The notes: generated by a model from the sequence alone, not told the origin. Positions 31,822 to 41,013 are shown, numbered from the stretch's first letter. The stretch is 64,000 nt of DNA from Rhodovarius lipocyclicus (GCF_009900765.1 NZ_JAAABL010000002.1:372001-436000), one strand, 5' to 3'. Program-made: numbers and translations.

Positions 31822-33459
31822 ATGCGGCATGACCTGATGCGGATCTGGGCGTTGTGGCGCCCGCGGGGTGGCTGGCTGCTGGCCGGGCTGGGCGTGGCGG
31901 TGCTGTCGGCCCTGTCGGCCGTGGCGCTGCTGGCGCTGGCGGGGCAGGGCGTGGCGGCGGGCGTGGCCGGGGCAGGGGGGGCGGCCGCCTTGCTGCTGAC
32001 GCGCCCCATGGTGGCGATCCGTCCGGCCCTGCGCTGGGCCGAGCGCATGGTCAGCCACGAGGCCACCTTCCGCGCCCTGGCCGACACCCGCGTGTGGTTC
32101 TTCCGCCGCCTGGCGGAGCGCATGCCAGGCGGCCTGGGCCATGCCGGCGCCGGTGAGGCGCGGGGCCGCATGATCGCGGATATCGAGGCGCTGGACGGGC
32201 TGTATCTGCGCGCCGTGCTGCCCGCCGTGGCGGCGGCGGCGGTGGTGCTGGCCGTGGCGTTGCTGCTGGGCGCGGCGCCGGGGCTGGCGGCGCTGGTCGC
32301 GCTGCCGCTGGCGCTGGCCATCCTGCTGCCCATCTGGCTGGCGCGCGGCGCGGCCCCGGCCGCCGAGGCCGTGACCGTGGCGCGCGGCGCCGTGCACCGT
32401 GCCGCGCTGGACCCCTTACTGGGCCTGACCGAGACCCTGGCCAATAACGCCGAGACCCGCGCGGCCGAACGGCTTTCCGCCGCCACCGCCGCCATGCATG
32501 CCGCCGAGCGCAGGCTCTCCCGCCGTTCCGCCCTGGCGGGGTCGCTGGGCACGCTGTGCGCCCAGGCGGCGCTGCTGGGCGCGCTGGGATGGGCGGTCGC
32601 TGGCTCGGGCGGGCTGGCGCTGGCGGTGCTGGGCTTGTTCCTGGCCCTCGCGGCCGGCGAGACGCTGGCGCTGGTGCCCCGCGCGGGCACGGCGCTGGCC
32701 AGCGCGGGGGCCGCCGCCCACCGCCTCCTGGCCATGGCCGACACGCCCCCGCCGGTGGCCGAACCCGCCACCCCCGCCCCCATGCCCGCCGGCAACACCC
32801 TGCGCTTCGAGGGCGTGGATTTCGGTTGGGGCGAAGGCCGCGACACCGTGCTGCGCGGCCTCGATCTGGAATGGCGGGAGGGTGAGCGCCTGGCGCTGCT
32901 CGGTGCCTCCGGCGCCGGGAAATCCACCATCGCGCGGCTGATGCTGAAATTCGCCGCCCCCCAGGCGGGGCGCATCACGCTGGGCGGGCAGGATATCGCG
33001 GGGCTCGCGGCCACGGGCCTGCGCGGGCGCATCGCCTGTCTCTCTCAGGATGCGCGCATCTTCGAGGGCAGCGTGGCGGAGAACCTGCGCATCGCCGCCC
33101 CCGGCGCGCCCGATGCCGCGCTGTGGCGCGTGCTGGCCCAGGTGGGCATGGCCGAGCTGATCCGCGCCCTGCCGAACGGGCTGGACACCGATTGCGGGGA
33201 GGGCGGTGCGCGCTTCTCCGGCGGGCAGGCCCGCCGCATCGCGCTGGCCCGGGCCCTGCTGCCCGCCGCCCCGCTGCTGGTGCTGGACGAACCCGGTTGG
33301 GGGCTGGACGCCGAAACCGAACGCGCTTTCCTGACCGTGCTGGAGGAAGCGACACGCGGCCGTTCCGTGCTACTCATCACTCACCGGCTGGTGGGGGTGG
33401 AAAAACCCGACCGGGTGTTGCGGCTGGTGGGCGGCAAGCTGTTTCCCGCCACCGCATGA
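31822..33459 (+). CDS. cydC: Thiol-reductant ABC exporter subunit CydC
   Basis: A 545-residue ABC half-transporter, partner of CydD. The membrane domain includes LLLTRPMVAIRPALRWAERM, typical of CydC; the ATPase has GASGAGKST, FSGGQARRIALAR and LLVLDEPGWGLD. In the Walker B neighbourhood GWGLD replaces the usual T.SLD, a variation often seen in CydC. It is clearly in one operon with cydD. The next gene, a small lipoprotein, is 82 bases downstream and may have its own promoter. Confidence 0.9.
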   Translation: MRHDLMRIWALWRPRGGWLLAGLGVAVLSALSAVALLALAGQGVAAGVAGAGGAAALLLTRPMVAIRPALRWAERMVSHEATFRALADTRVWFFRRLAERMPGGLGHAGAGEARGRMIADIEALDGLYLRAVLPAVAAAAVVLAVALLLGAAPGLAALVALPLALAILLPIWLARGAAPAAEAVTVARGAVHRAALDPLLGLTETLANNAETRAAERLSAATAAMHAAERRLSRRSALAGSLGTLCAQAALLGALGWAVAGSGGLALAVLGLFLALAAGETLALVPRAGTALASAGAAAHRLLAMADTPPPVAEPATPAPMPAGNTLRFEGVDFGWGEGRDTVLRGLDLEWREGERLALLGASGAGKSTIARLMLKFAAPQAGRITLGGQDIAGLAATGLRGRIACLSQDARIFEGSVAENLRIAAPGAPDAALWRVLAQVGMAELIRALPNGLDTDCGEGGARFSGGQARRIALARALLPAAPLLVLDEPGWGLDAETERAFLTVLEEATRGRSVLLITHRLVGVEKPDRVLRLVGGKLFPATA

Positions 33460-33541
33460 CGAAGCCCTCATCCGCAACCCGTTGACGCTGCACGGGTGAT
33501 CGTTCATCGGATTATCCCCATCCCCCCCCTCGGAGAATCGC

Positions 33542-33949
33542 ATGGACCGCCGCCTCCTTCTGCTGGCCCCCCTGGCCCTCGCCCTTCCGGGCTGCGAGGC
33601 CATCAACAGCGCCCTGATGGGCGGTGTTTCCAGCCAGCCGCCCGCGATCGTCTTCTTCGAGGGTTTCAGCGCCGACATCCCCGACAGCGCGCAGGATGTG
33701 CTGCGCGGCGCGGCCGCCACCGCCGCCCGCTATCCCGCCGCCCGTGTGCTGGTGATGGGCTTCGCCGGCCCCACCGGCGGCCAGGCCTATAACCAGCAGC
33801 TGTCGCAGCAGCGCGCCGCCGCTGTCGCCGCCAAGCTGCGTGAGCTGGGCGTGGCGCCGGAACGCATCGCCATCCAGGCCCGCGGCCCCGTCTCCTTCGA
33901 TCTGGTGGAGCTGGAATCCCGCCGGGTGGAAATCCGCTTCGGCGAATAA
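33542..33949 (+). CDS. Small OmpA-family lipoprotein
   Basis: A 135-residue protein with a lipoprotein signal (MDRRLLLLAPLALALPGCEA, lipobox LPGC, Cys at 18) and an OmpA-like peptidoglycan-binding domain: IVFFEGFSADIPDSA, VLVMGFAGPTGG, LSQQRAAAVAAKLRELGV, VESRRVEIRF-type end. This is the size of Pal-type anchors but without the classical TD..G box. It likely links outer membrane to cell wall. recQ follows after 3 bases on the same strand, so the two may share a transcript. It is unlike TssJ, which is a transthyretin-like fold. Confidence 0.82.
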   Translation: MDRRLLLLAPLALALPGCEAINSALMGGVSSQPPAIVFFEGFSADIPDSAQDVLRGAAATAARYPAARVLVMGFAGPTGGQAYNQQLSQQRAAAVAAKLRELGVAPERIAIQARGPVSFDLVELESRRVEIRFGE

Positions 33950-33952
33950 GTG

Positions 33953-35749
33953 ATGGAGAACCCGGCGGAACTGCTGCGCCGGGTCTTCGGCCATGAGGGC
34001 TTCCGTGGCCTGCAGGCCGGGATCGTCGCGCATGTGATGGAAGGCGGCAGCGGCTTGGTGCTGATGCCGACCGGCGGCGGCAAGTCGCTGTGCTATCAGG
34101 TGCCCGCGCTGTGCCTGCCGGGGTTGGCGGTGGTGGTTTCCCCGCTCATTGCCCTCATGGAGGACCAGGTGGCCGCCCTGCGCCAGCAGGGCGTGGCCGC
34201 CGCCGCGCTGCATTCCGACCTGGATGAGGATGAGCGCTTCGAGATCCGCCGCGCCATGGCGCGGGAGGAACTGCGCATCCTCTATGTCTCGCCCGAGCGG
34301 CTGCTGATGGACGGCATGCTGGAGAACCTCTCCCGCCGCCGGATCAGCCTGTTCGCGATCGACGAGGCGCATTGCGTCAGCCAGTGGGGCCATCACTTCC
34401 GGCCCGAATACCGGAACCTGACGGCGCTGGCGGAACGCTTCCCCGGCGTGCCGCGCCTGGCTTTGACCGCCACCGCCGACGAACGCACGGTGGAGGATAT
34501 CCGCCACCAGCTGGCCTTGCAGGACGCGCCGGTGTTCCGCGGCGGCTTCGACCGGCCGAACATCTTCATCGCCGCCGAACCGCGCGAGCAGGAGCGCGCC
34601 CAGCTGCGCGCCTTCATCAAGCGTGCGTCGGACGGGCGCGGCGCGGGCATCATCTATTGCGCCACCCGCCGCAAGACCGAGGACACCGCCGCCTGGCTGA
34701 AGCTGGAGGGGCATGATTCCATGGCCTTCCACGCCGGCATGGAAAGCAGCGCCAAGCGCGAATCCCACCGCCGCTTCGCGCGCGGGGACGCGGTGATCAT
34801 GTGCGCCACCATCGCCTTCGGCATGGGCATCGACCGGCCGGACGTGCGCTGGGTGGCCCACACCGACCTGCCGAAAAGCCCCGAGAGCTGGTACCAGGAG
34901 ATCGGCCGCGCCGGTCGCGACGGGCTGCCGGCCCAGGCGCTGCTGCTGTATGGCGCGGGCGACATCGCGCTGGGGCGGCACCGCATCCAGGAATCCCCGG
35001 CCGCCGAGGAGCAGAAGCGCATCGAGCGCTCGCGGCTGGAGGCCATGGTGGCCATCGCCGAATCGGCCACCTGCCGCAGGCGCGCCCTGCTGCGCTGCTT
35101 CGGCGAGGATCTGGAGCAGGATTGCGGGGCCTGCGACGCCTGCGCCACGCCGCCCAAGCTGTGGAACGGCACCATCCCGGCGCAGAAGCTGATCTCCGCC
35201 GTGCTGCGCACCGGGCAGCGTTTCGGGCTGGGGCATATCATCGACGTGCTGCGCGGCCGCATGACGGACAAGGTGGCCCAGCACGGGCACGACCAACTGC
35301 CCACCTTCGGCGTCGGCAAGGACCTGCCGGACCCCACCTGGCGCGGCGTGGCCCGGCAGCTGGTGGCCCAGGGCGCCCTGGACGTGGCGGTGGAGAACCA
35401 TGGCGAGCTGCTGCCGACCGAGCAGGCGCGGCCCATCCTGAAGGGCGAGGCGCAGGTGATGCTGCGCGCCGACCTGGTCAGCGCCAAGGCCAGTGCCAAC
35501 CGTGAGAGCAACGCCCCGGTCAGCGGCACCGACCCCGTCTTCGACGCGCTGCGCTATTGGCGGCGGGAGGAAGCGCGGAACCAGGGCGTGCCGGCCTATG
35601 TCATCTTCCAGGACCGGACCCTGGCCGAGATCGCCTATCGCAAGCCGCGCAGCCTGGATTCCCTGGCCGATGTGCCCGGCGTGGGCGCCAGCAAGTTGGA
35701 GAAATACGGCGACGCGGTGCTGGAGGTGCTGCAGGAGGCCGGCGCCTAG
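33953..35749 (+). CDS. recQ: ATP-dependent DNA helicase RecQ
   Basis: A 598-residue RecQ helicase with every expected part: Walker A PTGGGKS at about 39-45, DEAH box with the RecQ loop (AIDEAHCVSQWGHHFRPEYR), helicase C-terminal motifs (MGIDRPDVRWVAHTDLPKS, YQEIGRAGRDG), zinc-binding cysteines (CRRRALLRCFGE, DCGACDAC), RQC winged helix and a C-terminal HRDC domain (LADVPGVGASKLEKYG). It unwinds 3'-5' and acts in recombination and fork repair. A GTG at 33950 could add one residue; the ATG at 33953 is chosen. Confidence 0.95.
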   Translation: MENPAELLRRVFGHEGFRGLQAGIVAHVMEGGSGLVLMPTGGGKSLCYQVPALCLPGLAVVVSPLIALMEDQVAALRQQGVAAAALHSDLDEDERFEIRRAMAREELRILYVSPERLLMDGMLENLSRRRISLFAIDEAHCVSQWGHHFRPEYRNLTALAERFPGVPRLALTATADERTVEDIRHQLALQDAPVFRGGFDRPNIFIAAEPREQERAQLRAFIKRASDGRGAGIIYCATRRKTEDTAAWLKLEGHDSMAFHAGMESSAKRESHRRFARGDAVIMCATIAFGMGIDRPDVRWVAHTDLPKSPESWYQEIGRAGRDGLPAQALLLYGAGDIALGRHRIQESPAAEEQKRIERSRLEAMVAIAESATCRRRALLRCFGEDLEQDCGACDACATPPKLWNGTIPAQKLISAVLRTGQRFGLGHIIDVLRGRMTDKVAQHGHDQLPTFGVGKDLPDPTWRGVARQLVAQGALDVAVENHGELLPTEQARPILKGEAQVMLRADLVSAKASANRESNAPVSGTDPVFDALRYWRREEARNQGVPAYVIFQDRTLAEIAYRKPRSLDSLADVPGVGASKLEKYGDAVLEVLQEAGA

Positions 35750-35839
35750 CCCGCCCACGCAAGCGTCACTTGCATGGCGCGGCTGGCCCGCGCTTCATTT
35801 CCCTCAGCGCCGCGCAGACGGCGTGTGAGGAGACGTGAC

Positions 35840-36811
35840 ATGCTGAATCGCCGTGCCCTGATTGGCGCGGGCGCCTTGCTGCCGCTCGCAGCCCAGGCCG
35901 CCGCCCCCTTCGCCAACACCCAGGTTCCGGCCTGGTACCGCTTCCGCTGGGGCGATTTCGAGGCCACCGTGGTCTCCGACGGCGTGCTGCCGCTGGGTGA
36001 GCCCGCGGGGGGCTTCCCCACCTCGCCCCCCGGCGAGGCCCGGCGCCTGCTGGAGGCCGCCTTCCTGCGCCCCGACAATGTGATGCTGGAACAGAACTGC
36101 CTGGTGCTGAACACCGGCCGCCAGCTGATCCTGTTCGATACCGGCATGGGCGAGAGCATGGGCCCGGCCAGCCAGATGTTCGGCCCCACCACCGGCCGGC
36201 TGATGGCGAATTTGCGCGCCGCCGGCATCGACCCCGCCGCGATCGACATGGTGGTGCTGACGCACCCGCATTGCGACCATTGCTGGGCGCTGGTGGATGC
36301 CAACGGCAACCGCAACTTCCCCAACGCCCAGGTGGCGCTGAGCGAGGTGGACCTGCGCTACTGGACCGACGACAACAACAAGCGCGGCCCCGAATTCATG
36401 ACCGCCTTCATCGACGGCGCGAAGCGCAACCTCGGCGCCTATCGCGACCGCATGGTGATGGTGCGCGATGAGGGCGAGGTGGTGCCGGGCGTCACGGCCC
36501 TGTTCGCGCCAGGCCACACGCTGGGGCACCATTGCTATGCCATCACCAGCCAGGGCCGCACGCTGATCAACTCGGGCGATCTGGCGCATCACCATGTGCT
36601 GCTGCTGCGCCAGCCCATGTGGGAATTCGCCTATGACACGGACCCGGCGCTGTCCGCGCGGTCCCGCCGGCGGATGCTGCAATCCGTGGCGCAGGATGGC
36701 CACGCCATGCTGTCCTACCACTTCCCCTGGCCGGGCATGGGGCATGTGACGCGAGAGGGCGAGGGCTTCGCCTGGCACGGCGCGCCCATGAACGTGACGG
36801 GCGTGGGGTGA
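35840..36811 (+). CDS. Secreted metallo-beta-lactamase-fold hydrolase
   Basis: A 323-residue protein with a twin-arginine-like signal (MLNRRALIGAGALLPLAAQA) and a complete MBL-fold zinc site: THPHCDH with H142, H144, D146 and H147, then FAPGHTLGHH and NSGDLAHHH. It resembles periplasmic MBL-fold proteins of the quinoprotein-associated or lactonase type; the substrate is unknown. The ATG at 35840 follows GAGGAGAC. It is convergent with marR with only 3 bases between the stops. Fully folded export with metal would fit the Tat route. Confidence 0.82.
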   Translation: MLNRRALIGAGALLPLAAQAAAPFANTQVPAWYRFRWGDFEATVVSDGVLPLGEPAGGFPTSPPGEARRLLEAAFLRPDNVMLEQNCLVLNTGRQLILFDTGMGESMGPASQMFGPTTGRLMANLRAAGIDPAAIDMVVLTHPHCDHCWALVDANGNRNFPNAQVALSEVDLRYWTDDNNKRGPEFMTAFIDGAKRNLGAYRDRMVMVRDEGEVVPGVTALFAPGHTLGHHCYAITSQGRTLINSGDLAHHHVLLLRQPMWEFAYDTDPALSARSRRRMLQSVAQDGHAMLSYHFPWPGMGHVTREGEGFAWHGAPMNVTGVG

Positions 36812-36814
36812 GCG

Positions 36815-37330
36815 TTAATCCTCTCGCCCGACGGTGATCTTGCGCAGCAAGATGAGGAATTCCTGCTGCTCCTCGGGCGAGAGATGGGCCAGCAGCGTCG
36901 CGTTGGCGCCCGCGCCGGCGCGGCGGGCCTCATTCACCAGGCGATCGCCCTCGGGGGTGATGGCCAGCACCAGGGTGCGGCGGTCCATCGGGTCCTTCTC
37001 GGTGCGGACCAGGCCGCGCAGCACCAGGCGGCGGGCCACGCCCTGCACCGTGGCGGGGTCCATGGCCACCAGCCGGCCCAGCCGGTTCTGGGTGGCGCGG
37101 CCCAGCTCGGCCAGCTTGCTGAGGGCGGCGAATTGCGGCGCGGTCAGCGCCAGCCCGCCCGCGCATTCCTGGAACAGCGCCTGATGGCGCTGCAACGCCC
37201 GGCGCAGCAGATGCCCCGCGGACAACTCCAACGGGTATCGCACCCGGGCCTGCTCCGGGGCCTGGGTGGTGTCGGTGTCCTCGGCCTCGGCCGGGGTGTC
37301 GAACTGCGCATGTGGGGTAGCGCTCATCAT
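36815..37330 (-). CDS. MarR-family transcriptional regulator
   Basis: A 171-residue winged-helix regulator. An acidic ~30-residue N-terminal tail is followed by the MarR core: ALTAPQFAALSKLAELG, NRLGRLVAMDPATVQGVARRL (recognition helix), LVRTEKDPMDRRTLVLAITPEG (wing) and a C-terminal dimerisation helix. MarR proteins usually repress neighbouring genes and release DNA on binding a phenolic or other ligand. A perfect 19-base palindrome sits just upstream of its start, and the divergent gene is hydratase-like, suggesting control of that gene. Two ATGs in tandem (37330 and 37327) are possible starts. Confidence 0.9.
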   Translation of the reverse strand: MMSATPHAQFDTPAEAEDTDTTQAPEQARVRYPLELSAGHLLRRALQRHQALFQECAGGLALTAPQFAALSKLAELGRATQNRLGRLVAMDPATVQGVARRLVLRGLVRTEKDPMDRRTLVLAITPEGDRLVNEARRAGAGANATLLAHLSPEEQQEFLILLRKITVGRED

Positions 37331-37338
37331 CTATCCGA

Positions 37339-37357
37339 ATGCCCGCCCGGCGGGCAT
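37339..37357. promoter_or_regulatory. Perfect 19-base palindrome upstream of marR, candidate operator
   Basis: ATGCCCGCC-C-GGCGGGCAT is a perfect palindrome with 9-base arms around one central base. It lies 9 bases upstream of the marR start and about 100 bases upstream of the divergent hydratase-like gene. Size and placement fit a MarR dimer site for autoregulation. The sequence is GC-rich, so a chance origin is possible. Confidence 0.45.
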
Positions 37358-37460
37358 GGCGTCAAGAGCGTGTCTTGGTGTGCTGCCCGCGAAGCGGGCG
37401 GTGTGCCCATGATCTGCCCGGATTGCGCCGGACCCATGCCGCCCGGCGGGAAAACCCTGT

Positions 37461-38177
37461 ATGGCTGAAGGCCCATCCGCACAGGCCGAGCCCATGACCG
37501 CGCTGCTGACCATCACGAGCCTGCCCACCGCCCTGGCCGAGGCCTGGGAAACCGGCATCCCCTTGGCACCGCCCCCTGCCGATCTGCTGCCGGCGAATTT
37601 GGACGCGGCGGAGGAGATGGCCGCCGAGTTGACCGAAAAGCTGGGCCTGGCGGTGTGCGGCGTGCGCGTGACGGAAGCCGGGCTGCTGGGCCCCTTGCCG
37701 CCGGCGCGCATTGCCCAGGCCGGGGCCACGCTGCCCTTCGGCACCTTTCCGCTCGGCCGCGCGGCGCCCGCGCTGCTGTGCGTGCTGGCGGAGGCGCTGG
37801 AGATCGACGGGCAGGGGCCGCCAATGCTGTCCGCCCTGCATCCGGCGCTGGATCTCTCGGCCAGCCGCTATCAACAGGGGCCGGTGGACGATGCGGCGGC
37901 GGTGGCGGACCTGCTGGGGCTGGGCCATGTGGTCGCGGGCGCGGCGGCACCTGCCGCACTGCCCGCCGCCGCCGGGCTGGGCGGCGATGCGCTGGCCCCC
38001 GTGGAACTGGCCCCGCTGCTGGCCCGCGCCGCCGAGGCCACCCGCCGCGCCGGCGGGCTGCCGGCGGGGGCTGTGCTGGTGCTGGTCCTCGACAAGCGCG
38101 GCACGGCGCTGGAGGCCCCGGGTGAGGTGTCCGCGCAATGGGAAGGGCTGGGCGCGGTCAGCGCCCGCCTGGCCTGA
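37461..38177 (+). CDS. 2-keto-4-pentenoate hydratase-like protein
   Basis: A 238-residue protein whose first half (ALAEAWETGIPLAPPPADL, then LDAAEEMAAELTEKLGLAV) and LGPLPPARIAQAG resemble MhpD-type hydratases of the fumarylacetoacetate hydrolase superfamily. The metal-binding Glu and Asp residues were not confidently placed, so it may be a degenerate or distant member. It starts at an ATG 8 bases after GGGAA and diverges from marR, a common arrangement for aromatic-compound catabolism. It is convergent with the kinase gene at 38210. The call is tentative. Confidence 0.5.
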   Translation: MAEGPSAQAEPMTALLTITSLPTALAEAWETGIPLAPPPADLLPANLDAAEEMAAELTEKLGLAVCGVRVTEAGLLGPLPPARIAQAGATLPFGTFPLGRAAPALLCVLAEALEIDGQGPPMLSALHPALDLSASRYQQGPVDDAAAVADLLGLGHVVAGAAAPAALPAAAGLGGDALAPVELAPLLARAAEATRRAGGLPAGAVLVLVLDKRGTALEAPGEVSAQWEGLGAVSARLA

Positions 38178-38209
38178 ACGGTCAGGGCTCCCCCTTTAGG
38201 GCGCCCCGG

Positions 38210-40120
38210 TCAGGGCGCCATCGTCTCCACCGTCGTCGCCCGCGCGGCCACCCGGCCATTGCGGGCGCGCACCGCCTGCACCGCCGGGCCCAGGGCGCGG
38301 GACAGCTCGTCGATGCTTTCCTCGAACGGGCGCTGCTCGGCGAAGAGCGGCGCGTCGCTGACCACCATCAGCACCATCTCCAGCCCATAGGGCGGGCCGA
38401 TCACCCAGGGGAAGTTGGGGGCGGTTTCGCTCATGGCGGCGCGCTGGCCGGGGGTCATGCGCATGTCGGTCAGCAGGCGCAGCGCCTTGCCGTCATGCAT
38501 CACGAACCACAGGTTCACCACGCCGGACCAGTCGGGGGCCGTCAGGCTCAGGGTCAGGCGGTCGCCGTCGCGCACGCGGCGGGCGCGGGGTTCCACATCC
38601 GGGTTGCCGCCGGGCGGGGCCAGCACGGGGCGCAGGCTGCGGATCAGGGCGCAGTATTGCGGCTCGATCACCTCCACCGCGCTGTCCAGCGTGGCGCCGG
38701 CGACGGCCAGGCTGTTGTGCAGGGTGGACAGCTCCTGCGGCAGGCTGACCCCGGTCAGCCGCACCTGGGTGCCGTTGCGCGTCGCCCGCACCCAACCGCA
38801 GGAGAGGTGGTTGTCCATGCCGCGGATGGCCGCGTCGATCGCGGTTTCGCGTGAGCCGGGCTGCGAGGCCTCATTCTGCGGGCGCGGCGGGTTGGGTACG
38901 GGCAGTGGCGTGGGCGCCGGGGCTGGCGCCGGAAGCGGTGCGGGTGCCGGGGCCGGTGCGGGGGCAGGCGCGGGCGTCGGGATGGGCGTGGGCACCGGGG
39001 CGGGCGGAGCCTCCACCACCGCGGGCGCGCGGTTCATCCACCAGAAGGCCCCGCCGCCACCGCCCAGCAGCAGCACGGCGGCCACGCCCGCCAGCAGCAG
39101 GCCCTTGCCGCCGCCCTGGGGGGCTGCCGGCGCAGGCGTCGCACCCGGCCTGGGCGCTGTGATGATGCGGGGCTTGGGGCCTTCGCCCACCTGGCCCAGC
39201 ACCACCGGCTCAGCCGGGCCCAGGGGGGGCGGCGGGGGTGGGGGCGCGGCGGCAGGCGCCTGGGTGGCGGCGGCCAGGGCGGCCGCGAAAGCCCTGGCAT
39301 CGGCGAAGCGCGCGCTGGCCTCCTTGGCCAGGGCCAGGGCGATCACGCCGTCGAAGCCCGGGGGCGTCGCCGGGGCCTTCTCGCTGGGCGGCGTGGGGTC
39401 CTGGTGCAGGATCTTGTACTGCGCGGCGGCATAGCCGCCGGGGAAGGGCTTTTCCCCCGTCAGCATCTGGTACAGCACCACGCCGGTGGCCCAGATGTCG
39501 GAGCGCTGGTCGGCGGCCTCGCCCCGGAACTGCTCGGGCGACATGTAGCTGGGCGTGCCCAGCTGGCTTTCGCCCACTGTCGTCAGGTCCTCGTCGCCGT
39601 CATTCACGTCGCGGCGCAGATGCGCGATGCCGAAATCCGCGATCTTCACCCGCCCCGGCGGGTCGGCCCGGGTCAGCATGATATTGGCGGGCTTGATGTC
39701 CCGGTGGACCACCCCCTGCTCATGGCAGAAGGCCAGCGCGTCCAGCACCTCGGCGATGATGCGCTGGGTCTCGGGGATGTCGAAATGGTGCTGCTTGTCG
39801 AGCAGGTCGCGCAGGGTGCCGCCCTCGACCAGCTCCATCACCATCCAGGCGGCCTCGGAATCCTCGCCGAAATCATAGATGGCGACGACGCCCGGATGCT
39901 TCAGCCCGCCGGCCGCCTGGGCCTCCCGCCGGAAGCGCTGGAAGGATTCCTGGCCGTTGCGGTCCCCGGCGGGGGGGACGTTCATGATCTTGATGGCCAC
40001 GCGGCGGCGGATGGTGGCGTCGAAGGCCGCGACCACCCGGCCCATCGCGCCCACGCCCAGCTCGCCTTCCACGCGATAGCGCGCGGGCAGGCCGGCGGGG
40101 ATGCCCGATGGTGCCGTCAT
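38210..40120 (-). CDS. Membrane Ser/Thr protein kinase, likely PpkA of the T6SS phospho-switch
   Basis: A 636-residue receptor-type Hanks kinase. The N-terminal domain has all motifs: GVGAMGRVV, VAIK (K44), HRDIKPAN (D141), ADFG (D162) and GTPSYMSPEQ. A Pro-rich juxtamembrane stretch leads to one membrane segment at about 340-361, a Pro/Ala-repeat linker (about 368-410) and a periplasmic domain resembling DUF4384 (NLWFVMHDGKALRLL, then WVIGPPYGLEMVLMVVSDAPLF). PpkA phosphorylates T6SS membrane or Fha proteins on Thr; the cluster's phosphatase, FHA protein and TagF are present at 17.8-26.8 kb with no other kinase in the window. It is last in an ATGA-linked operon after an OmpA protein and a protease. 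Confidence 0.85.
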   Translation of the reverse strand: MTAPSGIPAGLPARYRVEGELGVGAMGRVVAAFDATIRRRVAIKIMNVPPAGDRNGQESFQRFRREAQAAGGLKHPGVVAIYDFGEDSEAAWMVMELVEGGTLRDLLDKQHHFDIPETQRIIAEVLDALAFCHEQGVVHRDIKPANIMLTRADPPGRVKIADFGIAHLRRDVNDGDEDLTTVGESQLGTPSYMSPEQFRGEAADQRSDIWATGVVLYQMLTGEKPFPGGYAAAQYKILHQDPTPPSEKAPATPPGFDGVIALALAKEASARFADARAFAAALAAATQAPAAAPPPPPPPLGPAEPVVLGQVGEGPKPRIITAPRPGATPAPAAPQGGGKGLLLAGVAAVLLLGGGGGAFWWMNRAPAVVEAPPAPVPTPIPTPAPAPAPAPAPAPLPAPAPAPTPLPVPNPPRPQNEASQPGSRETAIDAAIRGMDNHLSCGWVRATRNGTQVRLTGVSLPQELSTLHNSLAVAGATLDSAVEVIEPQYCALIRSLRPVLAPPGGNPDVEPRARRVRDGDRLTLSLTAPDWSGVVNLWFVMHDGKALRLLTDMRMTPGQRAAMSETAPNFPWVIGPPYGLEMVLMVVSDAPLFAEQRPFEESIDELSRALGPAVQAVRARNGRVAARATTVETMAP

Positions 40121-41013
40121 GGCTGTTGCAGCCCTTGTCGCATCATGGCGCGCAGCTCCTCGGCGCGGGCTTCCGTCATGCCCGCCTGGGCCGCGGAGAA
40201 AAAGCGCGGGTCCCGGGTGAACAGCAGATAGGCCTGCATCTCGTTGATCATCAATTCCTCATTCTGCGCATCGTAGCCCACGCTGCCAAGGAAGCGGCGG
40301 AAGGCGGCGCGCTCGGCTTCGGTGAAACTCGCGTGCCACAGGCCGCGCACATGCCGGGCATAGCCCGCCTGGGTGAAATAGATGCCGTGCCCCAGCTCAT
40401 GCCCCAGGATCGCGGCGCGGGTGCCGGCATCCATGCGCGGCCCCAGCCCCGGGATGGTCAGCACCGCCACGGGCGCGTCGCCCGGGGCGGCGGCGGCGAT
40501 GCTGTCCACCATCAGGGCCAGGCGCTGTTCGGCGGGCGTCAGCGCCTCGCCGCCCGCGGTGGCCAGGGCCAGGAAGTGCCGGATATCCGAGAGCAGGTAG
40601 TTGTGGCCGACATAGAATTCCTCGGCCGTGGTGTTGCCGGCGGCGATCAGCTGTTCCAGCTCCGGCATGCTCAGCACGCGGTCGCGGGGCGCGCCGGCCT
40701 TTTCCACCAGGGCGGCGATGCGGTTCATCGCGGCGCCCTGTTCCGGCAGGCCCGGGAAATCCACGATGAAGACGCGCGGGTTGCCCGCTAGCTGGAACAG
40801 GGTGGGGGCCGCGCTGGCGGCGCGGGTGGCGATGGCCGCGGCATCCGCCGTGATGATGGGCGTCAGCAGGGTGGGGGCCGCCAAGGGGACGGGTGCCTCA
40901 GGCGGCGGCACGGGCACGGCCGGGCGCGGGCGCGGCCAGGCGAGCCAGGCCAGCGCCGCCAGCAGTGCGAGGCCCGCCGCCCCGCCGGCCCACCAGAGGC
41001 GGCGCGGGATCAA
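40117..41013 (-). CDS. Membrane-anchored HELGH zinc metalloprotease-like protein
   Basis: A 298-residue protein with one N-terminal membrane segment (about 8-26), a short Pro-rich linker and a periplasmic domain. The zinc site is visible as ILGHELGHGIYFT (H205, E206, H209), with a likely third ligand in NEELMINEMQAY about 50 residues later, as in gluzincins. The family was not recognised. Its start overlaps the OmpA gene stop and its stop overlaps the kinase start, both ATGA, so all three are made together. Processing of cell-envelope or T6SS proteins is plausible but not shown. Confidence 0.72.
   Translation of the reverse strand: MIPRRLWWAGGAAGLALLAALAWLAWPRPRPAVPVPPPEAPVPLAAPTLLTPIITADAAAIATRAASAAPTLFQLAGNPRVFIVDFPGLPEQGAAMNRIAALVEKAGAPRDRVLSMPELEQLIAAGNTTAEEFYVGHNYLLSDIRHFLALATAGGEALTPAEQRLALMVDSIAAAAPGDAPVAVLTIPGLGPRMDAGTRAAILGHELGHGIYFTQAGYARHVRGLWHASFTEAERAAFRRFLGSVGYDAQNEELMINEMQAYLLFTRDPRFFSAAQAGMTEARAEELRAMMRQGLQQP

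Noticed and set aside
33542-33949. The small OmpA-type lipoprotein as a replacement for the missing TssJ.
   Set aside because: TssJ has a transthyretin-like fold; this is an OmpA domain located far from the T6SS cluster next to recQ, and the TssL OmpA tail already explains cell-wall anchoring.
38880-39010. Repetitive Pro/Ala-coding DNA as a non-coding tandem repeat or CRISPR-like array.
   Set aside because: The repeats are in frame in the kinase linker and encode Pro-Ala-Pro patterns; there are no constant repeats with unique spacers.
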